From NCBI RefSeq assembly GCF_012489685.1, contig NC_080042.1, positions 16,258,150-16,322,149 on the forward strand: a stretch of 64,000 nt of DNA. The letters are read 5' to 3'. The stretch comes from Lotus japonicus. Lineage: Eukaryota; Streptophyta; Magnoliopsida; Fabales; Fabaceae. Each line of letters begins with the position of its first letter. Positions within the stretch are counted from its first letter, which is position 1. The notes below the pieces were generated by a model, which was not told where the DNA came from, ran no database searches, and saw nothing but the letters and a program-made list of their open reading frames with translations. This document shows positions 1-11,235 of the stretch, piece after piece. Made by a program: the position numbers and the translations under genes.

Positions 1-287
1 ATTATAGAAGATTATTCTACTTTCTTATGTAACCAAAAAACCATATAAGAGATTACTAATAAATTATTAATATTGTTATTAATGTGTAGGTCAAGTCAAT
101 TTTACTTTCTTATTATTGTTACTATTACTATTTAATTTTTTGCTCCGCTTGTGAAAATAATTAAAATTAAATATTAATAATGTTTATTTTAAAATATGAC
201 CAGAATTTGAAACTTAAACAATTAGTCATTAATATATATCATGACTAATTATTACTATTATCTTTGTGTGGGTCAAGTCAATTATAA
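1..287. other. AT-rich intergenic sequence, no gene
   Basis: No coding potential is visible. An imperfect direct repeat of about 18 bp (GTGTRGGTCAAGTCAATT) occurs at 84-101 and 266-283, the second copy directly next to the LINE tail. It could be a flank remnant, but no matching copy was seen beyond the other end of the LINE. Confidence 0.5.
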
Positions 288-844
288 TATTGTTTTTTCG
301 GGAATTAAAGATAATATATAAATGAGAAAAACAGGACAAAAGCCCAAGACAGTACAAGTGAAAAAACACAAGCTTCCAACTTCATGACAAAGAAAAGAAG
401 GAAGAAGTGTGAAAAGAAAACAAACACTGTGGAAAGCACAACCAAATGAATCACGTAAGACAAGTAGCATAGAGCCAAAATACAAGGCCAAAATAATACT
501 AGTAACTAAACAAGATAGCAATTAACAAGATTAAAGCTAGAGCAGCCAAAAGAACATAGGAACAACAACCAGAAGAGGAGATATCCACGAGTTAGCAGTA
601 GCAGCAGCAACAACAAAAATCAAGGAGCTTCTGGAAATAGATAACAAGGAAAAAGGCAAACAGATCCAGCACAAAATCCCTTTAACAAAACCAGCAACAG
701 CAGAGAAGTACCAACAAAATAACCATCAAAGGACCAGGGACAGAAAACCAGAAGGGTGAGCCAGAAACAAATCATCGAGAATCAGAACACCACCATAAAT
801 CTTTGACTCTATTGCATCCAAATTTCGCTAGAGAATCTACCGAT

Positions 845-1485
845 GAATTAGCCTCACGAAAGATATGAGAAACGCCCAAACAATTGACCAAAGGCAAGAG
901 GAAGTCAATTTGGTTCAACTCATTTTGAAGTTATCCGGGCGATTTCTCTTGCAATTCACCCAGCCCAAATCGATAGAACAATCGCTTTCTATCATTACGT
1001 TATTTAGAAGGAATTGATGACCGAAAATTAATGCCTTGAGTATAGCTTTTACCTTAGCTTCAAAAGCCCAGCCATTAGCCGAGTTAATTTAAAGAAAAGA
1101 AACCCAGGATGATATTCCTATGATCGCGCACTAAGCCTCCAACTCCACTTGGTCCCGGGTTTCCTTGAGAAGCCCCATCTACATTGAACTTCAGAAAGCA
1201 AGCAGAAGGAGGAGACCATGTCACTAAGTGTATGCGAGGCTTCCGATGTTCCATATTAATGCTACAGAAGTTCATGGAGAATTGATCTGTATCGTACGAA
1301 CATTCCTTCCAAGCGCTTTTTACCCACCAAATAATTTTTAGAATGTGAAGATCCCAAATCTCTTGCCTATTGTAAGGTTGGTCTCTGAAAATCACATAAT
1401 TTCGGCCCACCCAAATAGACCAGACAAGAGAGTAGGGGATGAGACTCCAAAGAATTGAATCAGAGTTTTTAGCAAGGGAGCCCAT
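845..1485 (-). pseudogene. LINE RNase H domain, broken
   Basis: The minus-strand frame 1485-1084 contains the plant LINE RNase H opening (FNVDGASQGNPGPSG, then GGLVRDHRNIILGFF). After a stop the homology seems to continue to about 845 in another frame (a segment reading NNVMIESDCS, expected around the second catalytic Asp). In the intact enzyme this domain removes RNA from the RNA:DNA hybrid. The frame interruption means no complete domain is encoded. Confidence 0.8.
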
Positions 1486-2167
1486 TCAGGCACCAAACAA
1501 GATAGTGAGTTGGGTGCAGCTCATGACAAACCTTCTCTAGATAAATGCCACACCATAAGGCCCACGACGAGTTGCAATGAAGGAAGAGATGATCAACTGA
1601 TTCTATATAACCTGTTGAGCACAAACTACAAGTACCATTGTCAACAAGTCTACACCCACGACGGAGAAGGTTTTCTTTCGTAGCAATTTTGTTGTTGTGC
1701 ACTTGCCAAAAGAGAAGGTCGATTTTAGGAGGTACGATTTTACTTAATTTACCAGGGATAGACCAGTTTGCTCCCTCAAGAGCTCTGATTTCAGCCCATT
1801 TGTACAATGATTTGATCGGAAAACAGCCCGAGTTATCCAAGCACCACACGAGTTTGTCCGAGGAGGAAGGAGAGGGAAAGCAAGAGTTTATATGATTGCT
1901 GAAGGCTTCAAAAATAGGCAATTCCCAATCAAATAAAGGCATGCGAAAACTCAAATCCCAAACCCATCTTCAATGAGCGAACAAACCCACATCATCAATC
2001 AATGGCAGCTTGTTAGTGCTCATTGCAAAAACTCTCAAAAATTTTGCACTTAGAGAATCAGCACCGACCCACGGATCCTTCCAAGACCTTGTGTTTTTAC
2101 CATCGCCAACGCCAATAAACAAACCCTCCTTAAAGCCAGAAGATAGGAGAGAATCTTCCTTGATCAC
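1469..2167 (-). pseudogene. LINE zf-RVT region, broken
   Basis: Two minus-strand segments belong together. 2167-1970 has the VGDGKNTRSWKDPWVG signature that plant LINEs carry between RT and the zinc-binding domain. 1954-1469 has the zf-RVT-like pattern PPKIDLLFWQ, then CSLCSTGYIESVDHLFLHC. The cysteines and histidines are present, but the two pieces are in different frames. Confidence 0.75.
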
Positions 2168-2383
2168 ATTTACAATATCTTGTAAAACACAATACTAGTT
2201 TTTACCTTCCAACATAGCCTCATGAAACAGCAGCAATCTATCATATAACCTATATTTAATTGTGATGATCCTTCTCCACATAATTGATTTTTCAGATCCG
2301 AAATGCCATGCCCATTTCAGCAACAAGGCCTTGTTCTTCCATCCTAATAATCCAATACCCAATCCCCCGGAGGCTTGGGATTG

Positions 2384-3757
2384 TCATAACAACAGCCGAG
2401 GAATCCAAACATGTTTTCTGCTATTATCATCAGAACCCCATAGGAAAGAACGCAAGATTTTCTCTATTGCCCCAACAACACCGATTGGTGCTCTGAAAAC
2501 TACCATGACGAACAAAGGTATAGCACTTAGCACAGCCTTTACCAAGACTAAGTGATTATTAAGGAAATAAACTTTGAGCTCCACGATCTATTTTTCCTTC
2601 TCAGTTTTTCAAGCATGGGATCCAAGAAAGATAGTCTTCAAGGGTAGCCAGATTTGCCTACCCTCCATCCGTAAAGACTAGCCAGATTGGCAACCGTAGA
2701 ATCATCAACATTGCATCTGATAATCATGGACTTAGATCGATTGATCTTTAGTCCCGATGCAAAGAGGAAGGAGAGGAGAGTATTACATAGCAGGTCCAAG
2801 TGAGTGGCATCATTGTAACATGAGAGCAGAGTATCATTTGAAAATTGCAAATGATTCAAAGACAAGCTTGATCCCACTCTAATCCCACTGAAAATTGGAT
2901 ACTCCAACAATTGATTGAGCATGCAAGACAAATCGTTGACCACAATATTAAACAGAAAAGGGGAGAGAGGATCTCCTTGCCAAAGTCCTTTTTGGATGTC
3001 AAAAAACTCAGTGGCGGAACCATTCACTAGAATTGAGAGAGAAGCTGAAGTGATGCAATTTCTCATCCAATTTATCTAGCGATCGCCGAAATTCATCTCC
3101 TTTAGAAGATCCAATAAAACGTCCCACTCCACGTTGTCATATGCTTTGGTGAAGTCCAATTTGAGTAAGGGACCCCCACCTTTTCTTTTCTTCAAGAAGT
3201 TCACCATCTCATTAGCCATGAGAATGCAATTAGCACTTTGTCTTCCTGGGGTGAAGGAAAAATGATTTGTTGTAATTAACGTCGGCATCAAACATTGCAA
3301 TCTTGCAGCTAAGACCTTCGAGATGAGCTTATAAGCACTTCCTATTAAGCTTATGGATCAGAAATCTGAAATGTATTGAGGGCTAATGTGTTTGGGTATC
3401 AATGCAATGAAAGCAGCGTTTAACCCCCTTACAATCTTCCCAGAGGAGTGATAATCAGCAAGGAATCTCAAAATATCCCCCTTCACCGTAGGCCAGAATT
3501 GTTTGAAAAAATTGATGTTCAAACCGTCGGGGCCAGGAGCGCGGTTTCCATCACAATCCCTAATCACGGACCAGATTTCCTCCTCTTAGAAAGCCACTTC
3601 CAAGCTGGTTTTTTTCAACTACACTTAGTTTATTTAAGTTTCTACATCTCAAGGACGGCCTCAATTTGACTTCCCTTGTGAAGAAAGATTTGAAATGGGT
3701 GAATATTGTGTCTCTTATCAACGCTAGATCCTCGATAAGTACTCCCTCCACAAACAA
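2384..3757 (-). pseudogene. LINE reverse transcriptase, broken
   Basis: Minus-strand segments 3757-3560, 3567-3358, 3300-3076, 3066-2638 and 2584-2384 together span a LINE RT. Visible motifs are GPDGLNINFFKQFW, FTPGRQSANCI, LKLDFTKAYDNVEWD, GLWQGDPLSPFLFN and the finger end FLWGSDDNSRKHVW. The catalytic F-A-D-D is replaced by QFSND, which removes one of the paired aspartates. At least four frame breaks are needed to read through. A non-functional polymerase is certain. Confidence 0.85.
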
Positions 3758-4066
3758 TTTATCTATCTGCTTCTTCGAATGTTTGACTCTACATGAGGCA
3801 TGAAAAAAGGCAGAATTTATGTCCCCTTCATTTATCCATTGAATCCTAGATTTTTGTCACCAACGGATTTCCACCACTCTATATTCACACGACAAACCAT
3901 CAAGAATGTTCAACCTCTTCTTTCTCAAATCTTCAGAAGCATCACCCAATCTTAAGCCCTCCATAACAACTTGTAATTCGGAATCTAGAGCTTGAATCAT
4001 CTCCAGTACCGTTTTCCCAGAATAACCACTCCAACCCTTGATGACTGATTTCAAGCCCTTCAATTT

Positions 4067-4903
4067 CTAATGTAAGGCAAAACCCGACCAGCCTTGCACG
4101 GTTGAGGATGCCCACCAATCTTTCACCAAACATTCGAATTCCTTACCTAAAAGCCAGTTATTGTAGAATCTGAAAGGTTTCGGTCCATAGTTAACTGCCC
4201 CCATAGTTAATGCCACCGGGCGATGGTCAGAGAGCCCCCAATTTTCAGTTGTTTGACATAACCCTTCAAAATGGTTAATCGCCTCTTCATTAACTATCCA
4301 TCTGTCTAAACGACTCCAAATGCCCCCGTAGCGCAAACTGTACCAAGTAAACTTAGAGCCCGAGAGGGGGAGATCAAGAAGATTATTACCCTGAACGAAG
4401 GACCTTAAATCAAAATATGCTCCTTCATTAGAAGCACTCCTTTCTCCAATATTGAGGATGCAATTAACATCACCCCCTAGTAAGCAGTAGCATTGTATAG
4501 TACTGATTTTCTCATTTAGCAGTGTGAAAAAACCAGGTCTCTCAGTATATATGTTTGAGCCATAAAGATTACCAATGAAAGAGGGAACTGAATCAACTGT
4601 GGAAAACAACATCAGACCTAGAAATCTTTCTTCCCTTATTACAGAAATGATAGAAAATCAGGCAGGTTTCCACATAGTTAGAAGATCTCCTGCAACATCT
4701 CTCGCTGGAATGAAGTCAAATGCAAGGTTCAAGCTAAGAGAAAAATCTTGTATTACCTTAGCCTTGTTAGCGTCAAGCTTGGTTTCATGCAGAAGGGTAA
4801 TATCAGGATTGAAGCTCTTGATAGCTTCCCGAACAGCTCTCCTCTTCTCAGCACCACCGAGGCCACGCATGTTCCATGAAACCCAGCGACGATTCACCAT
4901 CAA
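4067..4903 (-). pseudogene. LINE endonuclease (EEP family), broken
   Basis: The N-terminal half (4903-4658) shows WNMRGLGGAEKRRAVRE and the catalytic-glutamate region LLHETKLD. The C-terminal half (4612-4067) shows LLGGDVNCIL, SRLDRW and LSDHRPV, the last carrying the catalytic Asp-His pair. This is the endonuclease/exonuclease/phosphatase domain that nicks target DNA for target-primed reverse transcription. A frame break near 4660-4610 separates the halves. Confidence 0.85.
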
Positions 4904-5079
4904 AAGCGAGTAATTGCTTCAATTTCTTCTGCCAAACCAAGAAATCCCAAAGAATCTGACCCTTCGTACTCCAAACCAAGAGATTTCCCTAGTAGCCAAG
5001 CTGATTTTGCTCGTGATATAGCCACCCTATTGAAAATCACCAAGGAACCGATCACCCTCTCTAGCTTGTGAAGGAGGCC

Positions 5080-5712
5080 TCACCGCTGTGGACGCCGATG
5101 AGCACGACGGGGACACCAGGCAGAGTATTGTTGGGAAAAATGCCCGATAAGGACACCTAGTAAGAGACTGAATAGGAGAGAGATTAATGGGTAGGTTCCA
5201 CTTCCCACCTTGTATTGACCGAGAAGGGAGACAAATTTTGGAGGCAAGATAACAGAAACTGACTCTCTAAAAGGACCAAAAAAAACCAATTTTAGCAAAA
5301 GTTCTCTGCCATTGGTGAGAAACACTGTTGCATTATTGCACTGGCAAAATCTGTCACCTTGACAAACTGACAGAGTTTTGAAAATGTTCCCTAATATGGT
5401 TGCTGAGCTCACAAAGTCGGAAAGGTTATCACAATTAGAAGCTGGAAAAATGATATTTTCCATAACAGGGTCCTGATCCATCGTAGAGTCTCCCTGTACC
5501 TCGCCGGAATTAGCTTCTCCAATTGGAAGGATGGTGGAAGACGTCGCACCAGCCTCTAACGATTCGCTAACAATCATCTCCCCAAAACACGATCCCACCA
5601 CCTTGGAAAAGAAGCCAAGGCTTGGAACCGAGGAATCCACGTAACTCGTTGATACAGAGAAGGAGGAATTGGGATCCATATCAATGGTGACCGAAATCTG
5701 TGTTTTTTCCAC
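5080..5712 (-). pseudogene. Open frame at LINE 5' end, unrecognised
   Basis: A 210-residue minus-strand frame lies upstream of the endonuclease, where ORF1 of a LINE would be expected. It is Ser-rich and acidic at the N-terminus and shows no zinc knuckle or RNA-binding motif. It may be the C-terminal tail of ORF1, the ORF1-ORF2 spacer, or chance. I do not recognise it. Confidence 0.35.
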
Positions 5713-6299
5713 CTACACTTGAATCTATGTCGGTTGAATCAAAGAGAGGGGAGAGATAATCAACACCTGAGCTACATCATATCTCGAATGTAACCTCGTG
5801 GCTTTGTCTAGGCAGACCAGGGAACCTAGGGAGCTAACCGCGGTTGCGAAGAAATGCTGATTCCACACCCCTATACATCGTCGCTCAGAAATTACTATGG
5901 TCTAACGTCACCTTCGTCAAACACTTTACCTTACTATAAGGAATCTCTAGATAATTGTAGCACATATCACAAATAACTCACAGAAAACAATACTTAATAT
6001 TACTTATATATATTACTTAAGTAATAATAACCAGCACAGCAGTACAGGGTCTTACAAAGCCAGCAGGTCTCACTCTCTCTCTCTTTAGGTTCACCACTTG
6101 GTTACATTCTTAACACATTGTTAAGTTAAATTGTGTGGTTTCTTAATCTTGAGTAAATTAAGCCGTGGTGAACACGTATTCACCACATAATGGTGACACT
6201 TGGCCATTTAGGCATAATGCAACACGACCCCAAGCATCTCCCATAATGGTGACACTTGGCCTTGAGGTCGTTTGTTTACGACCCAAAATTTTTCACCGG
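5713..6299. other. Intergenic, no gene; short direct repeats
   Basis: No coding signal. A 20-bp sequence starting CATAATGGTGACACTTGG is present at 6186-6205 and again at 6242-6261. A CT-rich run occurs near 6071-6085. Confidence 0.5.
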
Positions 6300-6437
6300 C
6301 GTGAAAATTTTATTTAAAAAACTAAAGAGCGGTTTTTGCCCCTTATGTTTTAATATTGTTTAAAATCCATCCCTACTCTTTTTTATCTACGTTTCTACCC
6401 TCGATGTTTCTCAATTGTGCACCATCTGCCCCTCCAT
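6300..6437 (-). repeat. Dispersed repeat R, left part (interrupted)
   Basis: This stretch and 21449-21550 look like the two halves of one repeat cut by the outer solo LTR: reading across the junction gives ...CCCCTCCAT/CACTCTAACG... without a break. A related copy in opposite orientation is at about 35645-35740 (shared pattern AATGAYGTGTCAYGCCAYG and the following GACRTGRCATTTAACA). The class of R is not determined. Confidence 0.45.
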
Positions 6438-8038
6438 TGTAACACCCACTTTTTCCCATTGTTTTATTTAAAAACGTTTATCAGAGTTTAAAAACATATC
6501 AAGGGAATATTACACTTCTTCACGAAAACTCATTAAAATTAACACTGATTGTGTTTGAAAATTTATAAGTTCATATGATTTTCAAAGAATGAATTATTTC
6601 TGCCAATAAAATTTCTAAACCAGCCAGATAGTCCTAAGATGCATAAAATCACTTATTTAAATAGGTTTATCTTCCATGATATTCCAATAAAATTCATCAT
6701 ACTCAGAACTGAATTTCATAAGCACATCGACCAACAACAGTACGACATCGCCATAATTTAGAAAATCATTCAACAACTTTCATAAGGAGAGGTTATAAAA
6801 TCCTCTCAACAGAAATGTAAAAGTAACGTAATATATCTACCCAGTGTTACATTACAAAGCAAGACACTTATTTTATTATAATAATAATAGCATAAGCTAA
6901 GACTCTCCGAAGCTACTCCTCATGAGTCACATCTCTACCTCCAATACCTGAGCGATGTCGCATAGAACATCATTCCAACAGAAGGGTAAGAACTTACATT
7001 GTATAAAATATAGCATAACAAAGAGAAAGTAAACAATTCAGATTCTGCTTAATAAAATCTTCACATTTTCTTTAAAATCTAAGTAATTATAATATTTTCT
7101 CTAAGACAGTTTCACAGTCCTTAATATTGTTACGGAAAATTATAAGCTTTAAAAAAAATAACAACTCAACTTCTCGACTTCACCACAACAGCAAAACAAT
7201 TCACAAACAATTCACCAAACACATAAAGCCACTGTAAAATGTGAAACTTAGTGTGTGAGACTCTAATGTATGCATGTGGTACCAATTGTTAACCTTAGCG
7301 GTATCACCGCGTCCACTCCAGACAGTTAACCACCAATGAAGTCCACTGTAAGACCTGGATTTTCAGAACAAGTTAAGTTTCCGACTCACACGTAGAATCA
7401 GTGTAAGCGTGACAGGAGTTTGACATTTGAGAAAGATTAATGAAGAAGATAGTTCAGGAATTGCTTGAGGAATGTTGCGTAGTTGTTTTCGGAGTTAGTG
7501 CGAGTCGTCTGCACACCTGCCTTATGGCGAGCGTGTCCAGAATAGGCTATTTCGCTCTTAAAGCAACGTTTTGAGTGAGATTTCGAACTCTCGGAAAATT
7601 TAAAGATTCTCTTTATTTTTCCATCGACCAGCGTTTCATTTCGGAACTCTGGACTGTACGCACGATAGGTTTCACTTTCCGGAAGCTCGACGACTCTAAT
7701 TTCTTTGCTTTGAAACCCTAATTTTGAGCGAAGGATGAAGACTTTTTCTATTCTGGACTCCTAACGAAGATTCCGTCTGCGTTGCCAGACTTGTTTCGAC
7801 ATTTCCAATTTTTTTTCTGTTGGAAGTTTTGTCGTCTGAGCATCACAGCAAAAAGTAGTTTTTCGGGACAGACTAACTTACCCCGCTTTTGGCGTTTTGG
7901 ATATCGTTTTTCCCAAATCTTAGATAATTGTTTTGAGTTCTGGAATTCCGACGCAAGAATCTCTCTTAGAATTCCTTGGTGAACGTGCTGCAAAAATCGG
8001 AATCGCGAAATTTTCATTTTCCCGCGATTTCGCCTGCC

Positions 8039-8046
8039 TATAAATA
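8039..8046 (+). promoter_or_regulatory. LTR TATA box
   Basis: TATAAATA in the context CCTGCCTATAAATAGCTC. The same box lies at 16094-16101 in the 3' LTR and at the equivalent place in the two related solo LTRs (49992-49997 plus strand; 28875-28883 minus strand), which supports a real core promoter. Confidence 0.7.
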
Positions 8047-9505
8047 GCTCGAAAAGCAAAAATTCCTTCATTTTCTTCCTATTGTGGCCGAATTTCGTGG
8101 AGAGCAAGGGGGGAGGAGATTTTCGCGAAAACTTGACTGATCTTCGTGCAGTTCGTCCCTACTTCTAAGTATCGAGGTAACTAACACGATTCCTACCTCT
8201 GATTGTTGTTTCTGTTGCGTTTCTGAAGTCGTTTCTGTGCTCACAGTTTTGAGCTTTTTCTAAAATTGTCCGTTTTCTTCGATTTCTTGCTTGGGTTATG
8301 TTCTCTAGGTTCCCATGAGCCTAAAACCTCTGTCAGTAAACGCTGATTGTGATCCAGTTGTCCAGGATCTGAAAAACTGTTTCAAAACCCTTTTTGCTCA
8401 CATTTCGAAACTTTATTGTCGAAAAGACTTAATCTGACTTCGTGCCTTTAGGATTTGTTGTCACGGATGTCATGAGGATCGTTGCTGTCAAATTTGTTTT
8501 CAGAACTGATAACTTTGAAGTTTTGAGCCTTTATTTTGGACCAAAATGCCCCTGGATAGTCATATTTCGACCCGATTGTCCGAAAATTGTTCCGACAGTT
8601 TCTTTGCCTTAGTTTTATCCTAAAACTTCCTTGTGAATTGATTTGATCAAAGAAAAAGAGCCGAAGCCCTTTTTCCTTTGAGGCCGTGGACTATTTCCTT
8701 TAGGGGGGAGTTTTTCGGTTTCGAAAACTTGTCTTTTCGTACCTGATTGTCCTATTCTGAAGCTTTAATTCTTTGTCTATCGTTTAAGTATTGTTTTGCG
8801 ATCGAACTAATCGATTTTGTTTGGATTCTGCTTTGTTTTTCTCCGAGGTTCAGTTGAGGGAACTTTGGAAGACTCAGAGCAATTGTTTGAGGAGAACTTT
8901 GTTTGCGAAGCTGGAACAGCTCGAGGTTAGGGCAACTTACATATATATTAGCTATGATTGCATGATAGGCGTCGATAAATTCGACTTATGCTTTGCTATG
9001 ATATTGATTATGATGATGGTTTATTGTTATGAATGTTTTCATAACTTATGATGTGATGTTGTGTTGAATTGAGCGTTTTGAAACGACTTCGGAGTGGAGA
9101 TTCATTGATCTGGTGATCTTTGATATTTTAGGTTGGATGAGCAACCCTAGGCAAGTCCAAATGAGGGGTTTGAGACCTAGCCTGGTTGGTATTTGTTGGT
9201 TTACTTAGACTTTCCCCGGGAAACTTCTTTTGGGTGGTTGGTTTTCGGAAAACGTAGAAGGATTAGAATTTCGAAAACTAAAGACTTGGGAAACCTAGAT
9301 TTTGAGAAATAAACTCATAACCTGACTAATCTGAATTGAAATCATTTTTATTAATGTTTAAGTATAGGAAAACTGAAGGGGAAAATAGTTACGAAAGACG
9401 GGGAAAAGTCGACCTTTGTTGTGAGTTATTGGAATTGGGGAAAGCCACTAAGGTGAGCTATGGTGATGATTGAAAGTCACCGAGTACTTTACGTACTCTT
9501 GTTGA

Positions 9506-9765
9506 TGGGGTTGTGTTGTATTGACCGACATTAATCCCTTGGGTTCTCTTGTTGTTGGAGCGGTGTTGTATTGACCGACATTAATCCCTTGGGTTCTCTT
9601 GTTGTTGGAGCGGTGTTGTATTGACCGACACTTAGCGCTCTTATTGTTTGGGCTGTGTTGTATTGACCGACACTAGACCCTTGTGTATTCTTGTTGGTGG
9701 AGCTGTGTTGTATTGACCGACACTTACTCCGAGTTGTGTTGTATTGACCGACACTAACTCATGGG
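9506..9765 (+). repeat. 50-bp LTR minisatellite (GTGTTGTATTGACCGACA core)
   Basis: Six occurrences of the core TGTTGTATTGACCGACA, spaced 21-50 bp. Two adjacent units starting at 9541 and 9591 are identical 50-mers. The 3' LTR has five occurrences (about 17560-17765), having one 50-bp unit fewer. Confidence 0.9.
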
Positions 9766-9846
9766 TTTGTTGAGATTGGGTTGTGAGCTAAACACTTTCG
9801 TGGTAAGGGCGATTCGTTGTTTGGCTAACCACGTTGCATTCAATCG

Positions 9847-10089
9847 GGTGAATAACGGGAATGGTTCACCTGTGCATATCATGGTGAATAACGGGAATGG
9901 TTCACCTTGCATAAATGATGAATAACGGGAATGGTTCATCATATGGTGAATAACGGGAATGGTTCACCAAGGATGAATAACGGGAATGGTTCATCCAGGA
10001 TGGATTTCATCCAGGATGGATAACGGGAATGGTCCATCCATAGTGAAGAACGAGAATGCTTCACTTGTGGCGAACGGGAACGCGTCACA
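9847..10089 (+). repeat. Array of eight hairpins with covarying stems
   Basis: Units at 9847-9870, 9883-9906, 9915-9942, 9945-9968, 9971-9996, 10014-10039, 10042-10065 and 10066-10089. Each is an inverted repeat of 6-8 bp around a near-constant loop containing AACGGGAAYG (one unit reads AACGAGAATG). Stem pairs are GGTGAA/TTCACC (three times), ATGATGAA/TTCATCAT, GGATGAA/TTCATCC, GGATGGA/TCCATCC, AGTGAAG/CTTCACT and TGTGGCG/CGTCACA (one G-T pair). Differences between units occur on both arms and keep pairing. Minus-strand open frames over this array are shadows of the repeat. Confidence 0.92.
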
Positions 10090-10327
10090 AATCCGGATTC
10101 ATATTGTGCATTTCACGCATACATTCATGCTGACTGAGACTGTGTGCTGTTTGTTTATTGAAGCAATGTTAGAGCCATAACATGCTAGGATTACTTATAT
10201 GCTTATATAACAACTTATATATATACCCTGTCACATGTTGAGTGTATATGTACTTATTGCTGTGAGTTGACCCTAGCGCCTTGGCTTTGTTTGTATGTTT
10301 GTGTTTGGGCGGTCGGCCTGCTGCCAG

Positions 10328-10637
10328 ATGTCGATGGCCGACTGGTTCTCGGTGGTCTCTCCCTCGGGGGGGGGATCAGATATGAGCTGCAGGATCGGGA
10401 TGCCTCACCGCTTGGGTGATCGATGTTGCTGGTCACCGGGCGACGTATCGGGGAAGGGTCATGGAGGACCGGACTGACGAGCGTGGACGTCTGACGAAAG
10501 GAGTTCTATGGCGCATGGAGTTGAGCTTCAACTTGCCGACTTCAGATCGTTGTGGGTTTGGCACTGGGAGGTTAGGTTTGGGCAGGCGTCATGTTTTGTG
10601 TAGAGCTCTGATTCGTTTTGCTTTTGGGATCGGGTAG
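10328..10637 (+). pseudogene. LTR-internal reading frame, frameshifted
   Basis: Starts MSMADWFSVVSPSGG; after a homopolymer G-run and further frame changes it continues IRYEL and then TYRGRVMED...GRLTKGVL. A separate LTR family at 52366-53182 has MSLGEWFMLVHPSGG, IRYEM, TYKGRLMED and LTKGVLRK in the same order. Many codon differences between the two are synonymous. The product is unknown. The G-run length differs among copies and shifts the frame; in the 3' LTR copy the first frame break is absent. It lies in the transcribed part of the LTR, well away from gag-pol. Confidence 0.5.
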
Positions 10638-11029
10638 GTTTCCGACGCATGACTTTTCGTGTGGTTCTCTTACTGAGGGATCACAGTGAGTCAGTTGGAC
10701 CATAGGGGTCTTTGCTTAGGCCATATTGAGGCCGACTTTCTCCTAGTGGTTTGTAATTATAATTTTCTCACTTACACTTCTGGGTCTGTATATATTTGCC
10801 TACGGGCACACTGCTTTGGAGTCACTGCGAGTGCGCGTGACATGGAGTGCAGCTGAGGCTGTACATGTATATATGTTGTATATCTGTTAGTTTAGTAGTT
10901 GGGTTTTGTCTTTACTTCCTTATCGTTTTGATTTAAAGGAAAGAAAACGAAAAAAAAAATTACCTGTTTTCCGCGTAAAGATTATTTTTGGTTACTAAAG
11001 TGACACCTGGAAATCGGGGTGTTACATTG

Positions 11030-11041
11030 TGGTATCAGAGC
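11030..11041 (+). promoter_or_regulatory. Primer binding site (tRNA-Met type)
   Basis: TGGTATCAGAGC begins three bases after the 5' LTR end. This is the usual plant retrotransposon site complementary to the initiator tRNA-Met 3' end. Confidence 0.9.
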
Positions 11042-11235
11042 TTAGTCGAGTCTTTTGGGAGTCTTTGGGGAATAGGTCTTCTGTGCTAGGTTGTGTGACT
11101 CTGCAAAGAGTGAAAATTGATTGTCTGCAGAGCGATTTTCGCTCTAATTGTTTGCGTTACTACTTAATCGGATTGAGTGGTTTGTCTAGTGCTACCGTAT
11201 GGCTAGTACTAATCGGACGTTTGATGAGATATAGG

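Larger units (their letters stand above)
288..5712 (-). mobile_element. Degraded L1-type LINE (non-LTR retrotransposon)
   Basis: Read on the minus strand the order is endonuclease, reverse transcriptase, zf-RVT-like cysteine/histidine region, RNase H, then a 3' UTR ending in an A-run (the T-run at about 289-296 on the plus strand, followed by TCGGG). This is the standard order of plant L1-clade LINEs with a C-terminal RNase H. Every domain is split by stops or frameshifts, so the copy is dead. Other LINE tails in the window end in the related TGTCG-A-run (about 46090 and 54780). No convincing target-site duplication was found. Confidence 0.85.
7347..11026 (+). repeat. Tekay-like 5' LTR (3,680 bp)
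   Basis: Bounded by TGTAAGACC and GTGTTACA. In order it holds a TATA box (8039-8046), a 50-bp minisatellite (about 9506-9765), an array of eight hairpins (9847-10089), a short reading frame (from 10328) and an A-rich stretch near the end (about 10933-10960). It is 54 bp longer than the 3' LTR, mostly because of one additional 50-bp minisatellite unit. Confidence 0.92.

Noticed and set aside
7748..8107. 119-codon minus-strand frame, repeated at 15752-16162
   Set aside because: It is seen twice only because the LTR is duplicated. It has no recognisable domain, and the frame end differs between copies.
9847..10089. CRISPR-like spacing of repeats
   Set aside because: Plant nuclear DNA, no constant repeat with unique spacers, no cas genes. 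The constant part is a loop and the variable part is its stem.
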